DNA of 64,000 bases, taken from NCBI GenBank assembly GCA_001897525.1, contig MKTB01000017.1:186001-250000 (forward strand), written 5' to 3'. Below are positions 45,801 to 51,729 of this stretch, one piece after another. This stretch comes from Bacteroidetes bacterium 43-16. Lineage in GTDB: Bacteria; Bacteroidota; Bacteroidia; Chitinophagales; Chitinophagaceae. Every line of letters starts with the position of its first letter. Position 1 is the first letter of the stretch. The notes under the pieces are model-generated. The model was not told the DNA's origin and made no database searches. It saw nothing but the letters and a program-made list of their open reading frames with translations. The position numbers were made by a program, and so were the translations under genes.

Positions 45801-46163
45801 ACCGGAGATCACGCCCGTTATACCGGTACCTGTTGTAGAAAGAGGCGTGTAGTTGGTGGCTGCCGGAGTACCACCGAAGGTAATATACCCGTTTGCTGCA
45901 ATATACATTGAAGTAATGGCCGTACCTCCGAAGTTGAAAGAAGGTATCGTAATAGCAGCGGATATTTCCTGGTCAAAAGGTGTATTTGCCGCAATGAATA
46001 CAGTACCGCCCGTGATGGGCGTATAAGTACTCGTACTTTGGCTTAAGGTGTAGTTGGCAATGTTGGTCTGCGCAAAACTGTTCACAGCCATACTGCTGAC
46101 CAGCATTAAACCGGCGAGCAGCTTAAATCGCAGCTTTCGAATGTTTAAAAATCGCGTTTTCAT
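39894..46163 (-). CDS. Giant T9SS-secreted multidomain protein C (2089 aa)
   Basis: Signal peptide about 1-32 (FKLLAGLMLVSSMAVNSFAQ). About 33-265: an N-terminal beta domain common in Bacteroidota surface proteins (MYIAANGYITFGG; VQYTDVKRWNSTNERISF). Two FN3 domains (about 270-365 and 371-465; TGLTANTTYQVQVKAL). No beta-helix, unlike A and B. Then a chain of Ig-like domains with three inserts: about 620-810 and about 1476-1680 of the common type, and about 1073-1221 of another type. CHU-type Ig domains (VHLGNDTAVC, VDLGADTAIC), PKD (YTWNFGDGNTST, about 1945-1990), and a sorting domain (VKIYPNPTSSVLNV ... LASGAYLIKIETDKG). Secreted by T9SS; probable adhesin, no catalytic motif seen. Confidence 0.9.
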   Translation of the reverse strand: MKTRFLNIRKLRFKLLAGLMLVSSMAVNSFAQTNIANYTLSQSTSTYTPITGGTVFIAANTPFDQEISAAITIPSFNFGGTAITSMYIAANGYITFGGTPAATNYTPLSTTGTGITGVISGLAADLGYGTGNGTTGATSEIRHELVGTEYVVQYTDVKRWNSTNERISFQIRLNTANGQIKIVYGGPIVIGSSTSSLQIGLRGNSTAYASNVNSLMIGNVPASTTCDWNNAVTAYDNSSTLYMNTTNAAVTPVAGLTYTWTPGTQAPVRTFSAVSNILPTSATINYTAPTGATQYNVRYRVPGTCTWTNASGNPYTGTAATITGLTANTTYQVQVKALNGATESIWSHIPNQAGSGNGYIAAGTFTTLPSCVVPTALTYNTVTNNGATVKWNKPVVIPANGYEYYVSTTNTAPTSTTTPTGTATDSFKVITGLPAATLHYVWVRSNCSTSDKSTWTSSTSFTTLCATPAPGATIASSSTNLCAGAVVNFSLTTVPTGPGLSYLWQSSLDGVNYVNITTATASTFSASVSAIYYRCRVVCTGGPDTVYSTPVQLSYTNSVATTTGAQRCGAGSVTLNATGNTGSTINWYDVASGGTSLGTGASFVTPVVANTTPFYAEASQISSGTATVGAGASAGNSVAYNPLQGGYGGLKGQYIFTAAELLNAGLSAGNINSIALDITTAGATLNGFTVAMGNTALSTFPDNNIQAVAAIVAPSAAFVPTVGINTITFTTPFVWDGVSNVIVSISWSNNNSSNTSSSLRFDATSSQMSLTYRKDNETAANMLAFTGATGSGTSTFDRTSNRPKVIFGGQVVCKSARKEAVATINTAPTFTITNDKTVCNNATTPLTVTSTQASYNNVTWSPVAGLFTDAAATVPYVANTHAYTVYHKSNVIGSESYIATAQNTTTLCGGIDTVKIQVIPPAITAIASPGTLCLTGSSVVKISPVIPQTGELYQWQSSTDNVNFTNVGSVVTADTLATGTLTATRYFRAIVKNSDSVTCFNSVSDTVLVNTPSITGTTPATRCGIGPVTLQATGSTGTTLNWYTVATGGTPVSTGGSYTTPTLTNTTTYYVEAVTGGTVNVGPLSPTAQGGTIGTQTTGWDINFVVTQATTLKSIDIFPVTSGETGVIRIQTGTGFSGTILQTINYTTNVGGGTTPQTITFDYPLSPGTYSLYTSTLPASGIRRNTSGAVYPYTSTVANITANGYDQTYYMGAYNWVFGSGCVSNRTPVVATVTPAPAFDITNDKTVCNNSVTALTAITGGSNYNNVTWTPAANLYTNAAATTAYVAGTHAATVYYKNATPGITTITANANNTTSNCANLDTIKIQTLPAAINVVVAPKQLCESGVATISYTPAISQTGFTQQWSGSADNIGFADINGATSSSYTTPTLTNTRYYRITVKNSDGATCLTSTDTVKVLHPQITQTVAAERCGPGILTLNATAIDGIAKWYAAANGGTPLATGNSFTTPNITNTTTYYVGAGSGKNDTVTVGSGTTTSSGFPNPFNKAWGGSRHQYLITAQELTTAGLTAGPIQGVALDIVAISTSGTAAQRTMNDLTIKLGSTTNTTMAGGFVPTTGLQTVYNNAAGYLPTATGWNYLNFANSYNWDGVSNLIVEFTHNSGNTGGGGAHTIRMSTTTYPATFTRWADNVTPATAAEFMVTTTTSGSTNSYSTRANMRFYANTLCEGPRTAVIATIKPKPVAGLTPNGNINLCDGETQTLTASGTGTYTWLRNNAIVSGQTGSTLAVTQANPYKVVVTGANGCTDTSVTANITIVPKPVVHLGNDTAVCANETLQLNAGNQGATYLWSNNTTAQTIDVTTPGQYSVTVTNNFNCIARDTINVTHLAIPVVDLGADTAICPSRPLTLDAQNPGAAYLWNNGNTGQTLIVDQVGTYAVAVTNADQCTGTDTINVSFVPAIANLGFDFEPLFNIQPGRVKFTPIDINPDYTYTWNFGDGNTSTQTIAQHDYTVSGDYVVTLNVSDGCADSLETLEIRVDLFTSSVSRVKQSDLSVKIYPNPTSSVLNVVLETENTHINKLSIFNLLGQNVTTIVPATKNTKQQEIQLSNLASGAYLIKIETDKGTVNRKFEYIK
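41120..41735 (-). repeat. Nested insert module, protein C copy 3
   Basis: Codes for DTVTVGSGTTTSSGFPN, LITAQELTTAGLTAGPIQG and YNWDGVSNLIVEFTHNS, inserted before CEGPRTAVIATI. Confidence 0.75.
42500..42945 (-). repeat. Different insert in the same Ig position, protein C
   Basis: Codes for a shorter segment (GTVNVGPLSPTAQGG; IDIFPVTSGETGVIRIQTG; TYSLYTSTLPASGIRR) that lacks the core pattern of the other inserts but occupies the same slot between YYVEAV and the CVSNRTPVVATV strand. Confidence 0.7.
43735..44305 (-). repeat. Nested insert module, protein C copy 1
   Basis: Codes for GTATVGAGASAGNSVAYNP, FTAAELLNAGLSAGNINSI and FVWDGVSNVIVSISWSNNN, inserted before CKSARKEAVATI. Confidence 0.75.
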
Positions 46164-46430
46164 GAAAGGGATTTTTTTGGTGATTTTAAAAAAGGGTTCA
46201 TACTACTGGATAAATAGATTTTTTAATAAATTGTAATTTTGTTTCAAGTGATTGATTTACAATAGATAAAAATAGATGCAAAGATAAGAATTTGCTCCCT
46301 TTTTTGACCTAATACACTCTGCCTCTGTTTGTTAACAGTATTTTATAGTATTAAATGTTTTGTTAACCAGATATTATTGTTTTTTATTCTTTTCTTCTGA
46401 GGAAAAAGGAGATGTTTTTTGTTATAAAAC
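46164..46430. other. Upstream region of gene C
   Basis: AT-rich, no gene. The probable -7 box of gene C is TATCTTTG on the minus strand at 46279-46286, about 115 nt before the ATG; no well-placed TTG. It does not share the block found upstream of genes A and B. Confidence 0.5.
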
Positions 46431-46462
46431 AAAAAAAAGTGCAAGTAATACTTGCACTTTTT
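46431..46462 (-). terminator. Terminator of lpdA
   Basis: AGTGCAAGT (46438-46446), loop AAT, ACTTGCACT (46450-46458), extended by A/T pairs; T-run on the minus strand. Confidence 0.9.
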
Positions 46463-46487
46463 AGAAGAGTTTAATTTAAAAATAATA

Positions 46488-47894
46488 TTAGAGGTGGATC
46501 GCTTCTCCTAAAGCTACTTCAATAGCATCTTTTACCGCTTCACTCATAGTAGGGTGCGGGAAGATGGTATCTAATTGCTCATGATAAGTAGTTTCCAGCT
46601 TACGGGCAGTAACAGTTTCTGCAATGATCTCGGTAACATTAGCACCGATCATATGACAACCTAACCACTCGCCGTATTTAGCATCAATAACCACTTTTAC
46701 AAAACCTTCTGTAGCACCGGCAGCACTTGCTTTACCGGATGCAGAGAACGGGAATTTACCCACTTTGATCTCGTAACCTGCTTCTTTAGCAGCTTTCTCA
46801 GTCAGACCAACAGAAGCAATCTCAGGAGAGCAGTAAGTACATCCCGGTACATTGCCGTAATCTAATACTGCAGGTACGTGGTTGTATTTACCTTCTTTTT
46901 GTGCAATCGCTTCGATACAGATCACCGCTTCTTTCATCGCTACGTGTGCCAAAGCCTGGCCGGGAACGATGTCACCGATCGCGTAGATACCGTCTACATT
47001 TGTTTTGTAGTAAGGATCAACCGTTACACGACCTTTATCCGTTGCAATGTTCAATGCTTCCAGACCAATGTTTTCAATATTGGTAGCTACTCCGGCAGCA
47101 GATAATAAGATCTCTGCTTCTAAAGTAATTTCACCGGTGGCCGTTTTTACAGTAGCTTTTACGCCATCTCCGCTGATGTCTGCTTTTTCAACAGAAGAAG
47201 AAGTCATTACAGTAATGCCTTTCTTCTTGAAAGATTTTTCCAGTTCTTTGGAAATATCCGCATCTTCAACCGGTACGATCCTATCCATAAATTCTACGAT
47301 AGTTACCTGTGTACCTAATGCGCTATAGAAATAAGCAAACTCAACACCGATCGCTCCGGAACCTACAACGATCATAGATTTAGGCTGAGCAGGTAAAGTC
47401 AATGCTTCTCTGTAACCAATGATTTTTTTACCATCAATCGGCAATGCAGGTAATTCGCGGCTGCGTGCACCTGTAGCCAGTACAATGTGTTTGGCAGTAT
47501 GTTTAGTCACGCTACCATCAGCAGCAGTAACTTCTAATTCTTTAGATGCATTCAGTTTACCAAAACCGTTCAAAACGTCGATCTTGTTCTTCTTCATCAG
47601 GAACTGGATACCTTTGCTCATTTTATCGGCAACACCGCGGCTACGCTTGATGATCGCGTCAAAATCATGCTTTGCACCTTCAACAGATACACCATAGTCC
47701 TGTGCATGGCTGATGTATTCAAAAACCTGGGCCGATTTCAATAAAGCTTTAGTCGGGATACAACCCCAGTTCAAGCAGATACCTCCAAGGCTTTCTCTTT
47801 CTACGATTGCAGTTTTATAACCTAATTGTGCAGCGCGGATAGCAGCTACATAACCTCCGGGACCGCTACCTACTACGATTACATCGTATGCCAT
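46488..47894 (-). CDS. lpdA: Dihydrolipoyl dehydrogenase
   Basis: 468 residues. FAD-binding VIVVGSGPGGYVAAIRAAQLG at the start, redox disulfide in GGICLNWGCIPTKA (Cys40 and Cys45), NAD-binding VVGSGAIGVEFAYFY, second FAD contact YAIGDIV, and the C-terminal catalytic pair in HPTMSEA (His447, Glu452). It is the E3 subunit that reoxidises lipoyl groups in pyruvate, 2-oxoglutarate and branched-chain dehydrogenases and the glycine system. odhB (E2) lies 5 kb away but not in the same operon. It has its own exact promoter and terminator. Confidence 0.96.
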   Translation of the reverse strand: MAYDVIVVGSGPGGYVAAIRAAQLGYKTAIVERESLGGICLNWGCIPTKALLKSAQVFEYISHAQDYGVSVEGAKHDFDAIIKRSRGVADKMSKGIQFLMKKNKIDVLNGFGKLNASKELEVTAADGSVTKHTAKHIVLATGARSRELPALPIDGKKIIGYREALTLPAQPKSMIVVGSGAIGVEFAYFYSALGTQVTIVEFMDRIVPVEDADISKELEKSFKKKGITVMTSSSVEKADISGDGVKATVKTATGEITLEAEILLSAAGVATNIENIGLEALNIATDKGRVTVDPYYKTNVDGIYAIGDIVPGQALAHVAMKEAVICIEAIAQKEGKYNHVPAVLDYGNVPGCTYCSPEIASVGLTEKAAKEAGYEIKVGKFPFSASGKASAAGATEGFVKVVIDAKYGEWLGCHMIGANVTEIIAETVTARKLETTYHEQLDTIFPHPTMSEAVKDAIEVALGEAIHL

Positions 47895-47941
47895 AATATT
47901 AAATTGAGTTTAGTTTTTGATTAATGTTCAATTATATCGCA

Positions 47942-47972
47942 CAAAAGTAGTTAATTCGGGGTAAAAGAACAA
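47942..47972 (-). promoter_or_regulatory. lpdA promoter (TTG-N20-TACTTTTG, minus strand)
   Basis: On the minus strand TTG is at 47972-47970 and TACTTTTG at 47949-47942 with a 20-bp spacer; the ATG is 47 nt downstream of the box. Confidence 0.8.
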
Positions 47973-48017
47973 TAAATTTAGAGGAATCAAAAATGGTACA
48001 GCTTTAAGTAAGTACTG

Positions 48018-48025
48018 TATTTTTG
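48018..48025 (+). promoter_or_regulatory. -7-like box TATTTTTG upstream of the 48152 gene
   Basis: Exact TAnnTTTG on the plus strand, 126 nt before ATG 48152, without a TTG at 19-21 bp; a candidate only. Confidence 0.35.
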
Positions 48026-48151
48026 TGCCAGGATGCCTGTAAAAACAAAATTGTTACCGGAGAATAACCGCGCATTTTAAATCTATGTTGAAGTGCCTGC
48101 CTTCAGGCGATCATAATTACCTGCTTTATACAGCATAAAGAACTGAAGTAT

Positions 48152-48604
48152 ATGAGAAAATATAGGGTGTTGTTTTTTTCGCTGGCGCTTGCCTTCATGT
48201 ATTGCTGGATCAAATTTTATGCTTTTTTCGAGGGGCTGGCACAGGGCATTTTGGGCAGCACTACCAGGGGTGATGTCTTCTTTTACCTGGAACTGATCCT
48301 GAATTTCTTATTGATCGCCTTTTTTATTTGCTGCATCTTCTTTTCGCTGAAGATCTCTAAAGATAAAACACCACAGCAGAACAAGCGACAACTCATTGCT
48401 TCAGGTTTGTTTTTGATCCTGGCTACATTTTATGGCACCTTCTCCTATGAGGACACCAATGTCTTTTCCTATCTCGCAGAGTATTACGAGGACTGGTCTT
48501 TTTTTGCAGATAATTTTTTGATGGAAATTATTATCCTGTCATTAGTCGCCAGCCCAGTTTTCGTGTTCCAGTTAACCAGGTATTACACCTGGAGAAAAGA
48601 TTAA
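48152..48604 (+). CDS. Hypothetical membrane protein
   Basis: 150 residues with about four hydrophobic segments (about 5-24, 45-66, 82-97, 122-142), short charged loops (KISKDKTPQQNKRQ) and an acidic, aromatic loop before the last helix (YEDTNVFSYLAEYYEDW). No family recognised. Its stop overlaps the end of the convergent 48601 gene by 4 bp. Role unknown. Confidence 0.7.
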   Translation: MRKYRVLFFSLALAFMYCWIKFYAFFEGLAQGILGSTTRGDVFFYLELILNFLLIAFFICCIFFSLKISKDKTPQQNKRQLIASGLFLILATFYGTFSYEDTNVFSYLAEYYEDWSFFADNFLMEIIILSLVASPVFVFQLTRYYTWRKD

Positions 48605-49221
48605 ACCTCCTGCTGGTAAGCTTTTAACTCCATCAATAAATGCTCTACATTTTTTATTTTTTTGTCATACAGGTATTTGTTGATGAATACCGTACCCACT
48701 ATGGTCACTAAAAGACCCGGTAAGATGAGCGGCAGGAAAAAACTGATATCTTCGAATAAATCAATGCCACGCAGATATCGCAACATTAATACCAGGGCCG
48801 TGATGAATAGTGTGGGTAATAAAAAGAACACTTCTATCTTCCGGGCGCTGAGTATACCGGACTTTAACAGCGCCAGCCGTTCCTGGAGTTGAATGACCGG
48901 CTGATTAAAATAATCAATGCGGTAAAAAAGGCGGATCTTTTTGACACATAATACAAGGCCCAGTACAAGGGCAACAGTAGCCAGTATGCCACAAATCAGC
49001 ATATTACTTTCTGAGCGGTACAGCACAGCCAGGAATATAAATACGGGGATGAGTATAATGAAAAAGAAAAAACTAACGATCTCATAGATCAGGGGTTTAT
49101 TTAATTCTTTTCTTGAACGGTCCATGTTTACTTTTTTTAATAATGTTTCGTTGATTGATAAATTTTCAGTGAGTTTCCGGTCATGTTGCAGCCAGGCACT
49201 TTTAAATTCGTTGATGTCCAT
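48601..49221 (-). CDS. Membrane protein paired with ECF sigma factor (possible anti-sigma)
   Basis: 206 residues. The soluble N-terminus (MDINEFKSAWLQHDRKLTENL, about 1-44) is cytosolic by its charge pattern, followed by four membrane segments (about 45-68, 74-93, 127-147, 157-178) and a charged tail. It starts 3 nt after the ECF sigma stop, so the two are co-transcribed. A short N-terminal sigma-binding part followed by membrane helices fits an anti-sigma factor, but no zinc-type anti-sigma motif (HxxxCxxC) is seen. Function is inferred from position. Confidence 0.7.
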   Translation of the reverse strand: MDINEFKSAWLQHDRKLTENLSINETLLKKVNMDRSRKELNKPLIYEIVSFFFFIILIPVFIFLAVLYRSESNMLICGILATVALVLGLVLCVKKIRLFYRIDYFNQPVIQLQERLALLKSGILSARKIEVFFLLPTLFITALVLMLRYLRGIDLFEDISFFLPLILPGLLVTIVGTVFINKYLYDKKIKNVEHLLMELKAYQQEV

Positions 49222-49224
49222 ATC

Positions 49225-49713
49225 TTAAGCTTTTTCGGGGTGAAAGAAGTTCTTTAGTTTTATTTTGATGCGGTTCATTTTAGTCGACACATTGCTTTCC
49301 GAGATGCCCAGTATGTCAGCAATGTCTTTATACTTGTTGTCGTCCAGGTAGAGCAGCATCAATGCTTTGTCCAGGTAATTCAACTGATCAATGAAAGTGT
49401 ATAACAGCTTTATGTGTTCATCAGTCTCTGCATCGTAAGTATGCCGGGCCAGTTCTATAAAACTATGGCTATCCACATGGCTGCGGTTTTTTTCTTTCCG
49501 GTAATAAGAGATCGCCGTATTTAAAGCGATCCGGTAGATCCAGGTCGACATCTTTACACTGCCGTTATAACGGGACATAGAAGTCCATAACTGCATGATG
49601 ATATCCTGCTCCAGGTCCTGGTGATCCGCTTTATTAGGACAGTAAGAATGGCAAACTTTGTAGATCAGGCTCCGGTATTCATTAATAGTGGCAATAAATT
49701 GTTCTTTATTCAC
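49225..49713 (-). CDS. ECF-type RNA polymerase sigma factor
   Basis: 162 residues. Region 2 (YRSLIYKVCHSYC, DLEQDIIMQLWTSM, MSTWIYRIALNTAISYYR; about 13-77) and region 4 (LDKALMLLYLDDNKYKDIAD, ILGISESNVSTKMNRIKIKL; about 112-155) are both present. It directs RNA polymerase to a small regulon. The start is GTG 49713: the frame is closed by TGA five codons upstream with no ATG. TATTTTTG on the minus strand at 49755-49762 is a possible -7 box. The next gene is probably its membrane regulator. Confidence 0.92.
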   Translation of the reverse strand: MNKEQFIATINEYRSLIYKVCHSYCPNKADHQDLEQDIIMQLWTSMSRYNGSVKMSTWIYRIALNTAISYYRKEKNRSHVDSHSFIELARHTYDAETDEHIKLLYTFIDQLNYLDKALMLLYLDDNKYKDIADILGISESNVSTKMNRIKIKLKNFFHPEKA

Positions 49714-49842
49714 ATCCTGTTTTTTGAATCATTTATTTATTATTCGCAGTTTTTCAAAAATATCACAGATTTTTTAAAGAATATTTTGCAGGATCAGGGA
49801 GATTGATTTGTATTTGCATCAGGTGTTCTACCTGAAATACGA

Positions 49843-49850
49843 TAAGTTTG
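49843..49850 (+). promoter_or_regulatory. -7 box TAAGTTTG of the symporter operon
   Basis: Exact TAnnTTTG 24 nt before the small ORF at 49875; the nearest TTG (49814-49816) is 26 bp away. Confidence 0.45.
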
Positions 49851-49874
49851 CAATTATAATTATCGTTAGCAGCT

Positions 49875-50000
49875 ATGGATCACAATATGCAGGAAAAGAA
49901 CGGGGAACGCCGCTACTGGAGCAGATGGTATGTACTGCTTTTGGTATGGCTGGTCTTGTTGATCGTTTTTTTCTATTGGTTTACACAATTTTATAAATGA
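49875..50000 (+). CDS. 41-residue single-pass membrane protein coupled to the symporter
   Basis: ATG 49875 to TGA 49998-50000. A charged N-terminus (MDHNMQEKNGERRYWSRW) is followed by one strong membrane helix (about 19-36, YVLLLVWLVLLIVFFYWF) and a short tail TQFYK. The stop overlaps the symporter start in ATGA (49997-50000), which indicates translational coupling. In another frame of the same stretch there is a 62-codon ORF without such features. The layout recalls small subunits that accompany some SLC5-type symporters (DUF4212/VC_2705 type), which are longer; relation to them is a guess. Function unknown, probably an accessory of the transporter. Confidence 0.75.
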   Translation: MDHNMQEKNGERRYWSRWYVLLLVWLVLLIVFFYWFTQFYK

Positions 50001-51700
50001 GTATTTTAGATTGGCTTATATTGATCGGTACTTTACTGGCTATGATCCTGTATGGCTTGTATCAAAGTAAAGGACAGCAAAGTAGTGATTCTTACATCAT
50101 GGCAGGCCGCCAGATGCCCTGGTACACCGTACTATTGGGCATTATGGCCACACAGGCCAGTGCCATCACCTTCCTTTCCGGTCCCGGGCAGGCTTACAGC
50201 GACGGGATGCGTTTTGTGCAATACTATTTCGGTTTGCCCCTTGCCATGATCGTCATTGCAGCAGTATTCGTTCCCTTGTTCCGGAAGATGAACGTATATA
50301 CCGCTTATGAATACCTCGATCAGCGCTTTGATCAGAAAACAAGATTACTCACTGGTATACTTTTCCTGTTTTCCAGGGGCGTATCTACGGGTATCAGTGT
50401 CTACGCACCGGCCATTATCCTTTCCTCCATCCTGGATATTAATATCTACCTGACCAATGTGCTGGTGGGTGGGCTACTGATCATTTATACTTATATGGGC
50501 GGTGCCAAAGCGATTGCTCAGACGCAGAAGATACAGTTTAGCATTATACTTTTATCCATGGCATTTGCCGGTTACCTCATCGTAAATGCTTTGCCCAAAG
50601 ACGTAAACTTCCAGGAAGCCCTGTTCCTGGCCGGGAAGTCCGGGAAGCTGAATGTCATTACTACCAATTTCGACCCGCGCGATAAATACAATATCTGGAG
50701 CGGCCTCATCGGCGGCTTCTTCCTGGCCTTATCCTATTTCGGTACCGACCAGAGCCAGGTAGGACGCTACATCAGTGCCAAAGATACCAAAGAGAGCAGG
50801 CTGGGGCTGTTGCTGAACGGCTTCGTGAAAATACCGATGCAATTCCTGATCCTCTTGTTGGGCGCTTTACTCTTCTCTTTCTACAGTTTCCAGAAAGCAC
50901 CCATCACTTTTAATACAAAAGCAGAGACCCTGGCGGCACAGCAGGCAAGTGTTGCTTATCAAAACCTGAAAGTAGAATATAACCTTTTGACAGAACGGAA
51001 CAAAGAACTATCTGCCAATATCGTGGCCCTGAAAGGTACGCCCAACCCGGTATCACTGCAAAAGAACCTGGATGAACTCCGGCAGACCCAAAAACAAATC
51101 GAAGACAACCGTGCCGATTTTCAAAAGATCATTAAATCCAATAATATCCAGGCAGAAGCCAATGATACCAATTATATCTTCCTACATTTTGTAAAGAACT
51201 ATATGCCTATGGGTATGGTCGGGCTTTTGTTTGCCGTAGTATTCCTGGCCAGCTGGGGATCTATCTCAGCGGCTTTAAATGCACTCGCTTCCAGTTCCTT
51301 CCTGGATTTTCATAAACTCGTGGTGAAGCGCGGCAGTTTTACGCCCCGGGAAGAATTGAAATGGGTGCGCTGGCATACCCTGGGCTGGGGCGTATTCAGT
51401 ATCCTGGTGGCCATGCTGGCGACCAAGATGAGCGCTTCGCTCATAGAGGTGGTCAATGCCCTGGGCAGTGTATTTTACGGGGTAATACTCGGGGTTTTCC
51501 TGGTCGCTTTCTTTATCAAGCGTATCAAGGGGACCTCTGTTTTCATTGCCGCACTGATCGGGCAAGTCATCATCGTTGTTATTTACATCTATGACCTGGT
51601 GGGCTTCCTTTGGTTAAACCTTATAGGAGCGTTGCTGGTCATAGGTATTGCTTTCATTATTGAGGAAATTTTGCGCAATAAGCGTATTGAAAAAGTTTAG
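49997..51700 (+). CDS. Sodium:solute symporter (SLC5/SSS family)
   Basis: 567 residues, about 13 membrane helices. SSS features: the N-terminal DSYIMAGRQMPWYTVLLGI, ATQASAITFLSGPGQAY, and FGLPLAMIVIAAVFVP. A hydrophilic, coiled-coil-like stretch of about 90 residues (305-395; LKVEYNLLTERNKELSANI, DELRQTQKQIEDNRADF) interrupts the core between helices. It imports an organic solute with Na+; the solute is not evident. Coupled to the small membrane protein upstream and 29 nt before a GH3 lipoprotein gene, suggesting uptake of a sugar or peptidoglycan fragment released by the latter. Confidence 0.92.
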   Translation: MSILDWLILIGTLLAMILYGLYQSKGQQSSDSYIMAGRQMPWYTVLLGIMATQASAITFLSGPGQAYSDGMRFVQYYFGLPLAMIVIAAVFVPLFRKMNVYTAYEYLDQRFDQKTRLLTGILFLFSRGVSTGISVYAPAIILSSILDINIYLTNVLVGGLLIIYTYMGGAKAIAQTQKIQFSIILLSMAFAGYLIVNALPKDVNFQEALFLAGKSGKLNVITTNFDPRDKYNIWSGLIGGFFLALSYFGTDQSQVGRYISAKDTKESRLGLLLNGFVKIPMQFLILLLGALLFSFYSFQKAPITFNTKAETLAAQQASVAYQNLKVEYNLLTERNKELSANIVALKGTPNPVSLQKNLDELRQTQKQIEDNRADFQKIIKSNNIQAEANDTNYIFLHFVKNYMPMGMVGLLFAVVFLASWGSISAALNALASSSFLDFHKLVVKRGSFTPREELKWVRWHTLGWGVFSILVAMLATKMSASLIEVVNALGSVFYGVILGVFLVAFFIKRIKGTSVFIAALIGQVIIVVIYIYDLVGFLWLNLIGALLVIGIAFIIEEILRNKRIEKV

Positions 51701-51729
51701 TTTTGTCATTCAAGTTTTTTTAAAAGAAT

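Noticed and set aside
49808-49996. 62-codon plus-strand ORF upstream of the symporter
   Set aside because: Wrong frame: the 41-codon frame at 49875 has a proper membrane helix, sits after the -7 box and overlaps the symporter start by ATGA.
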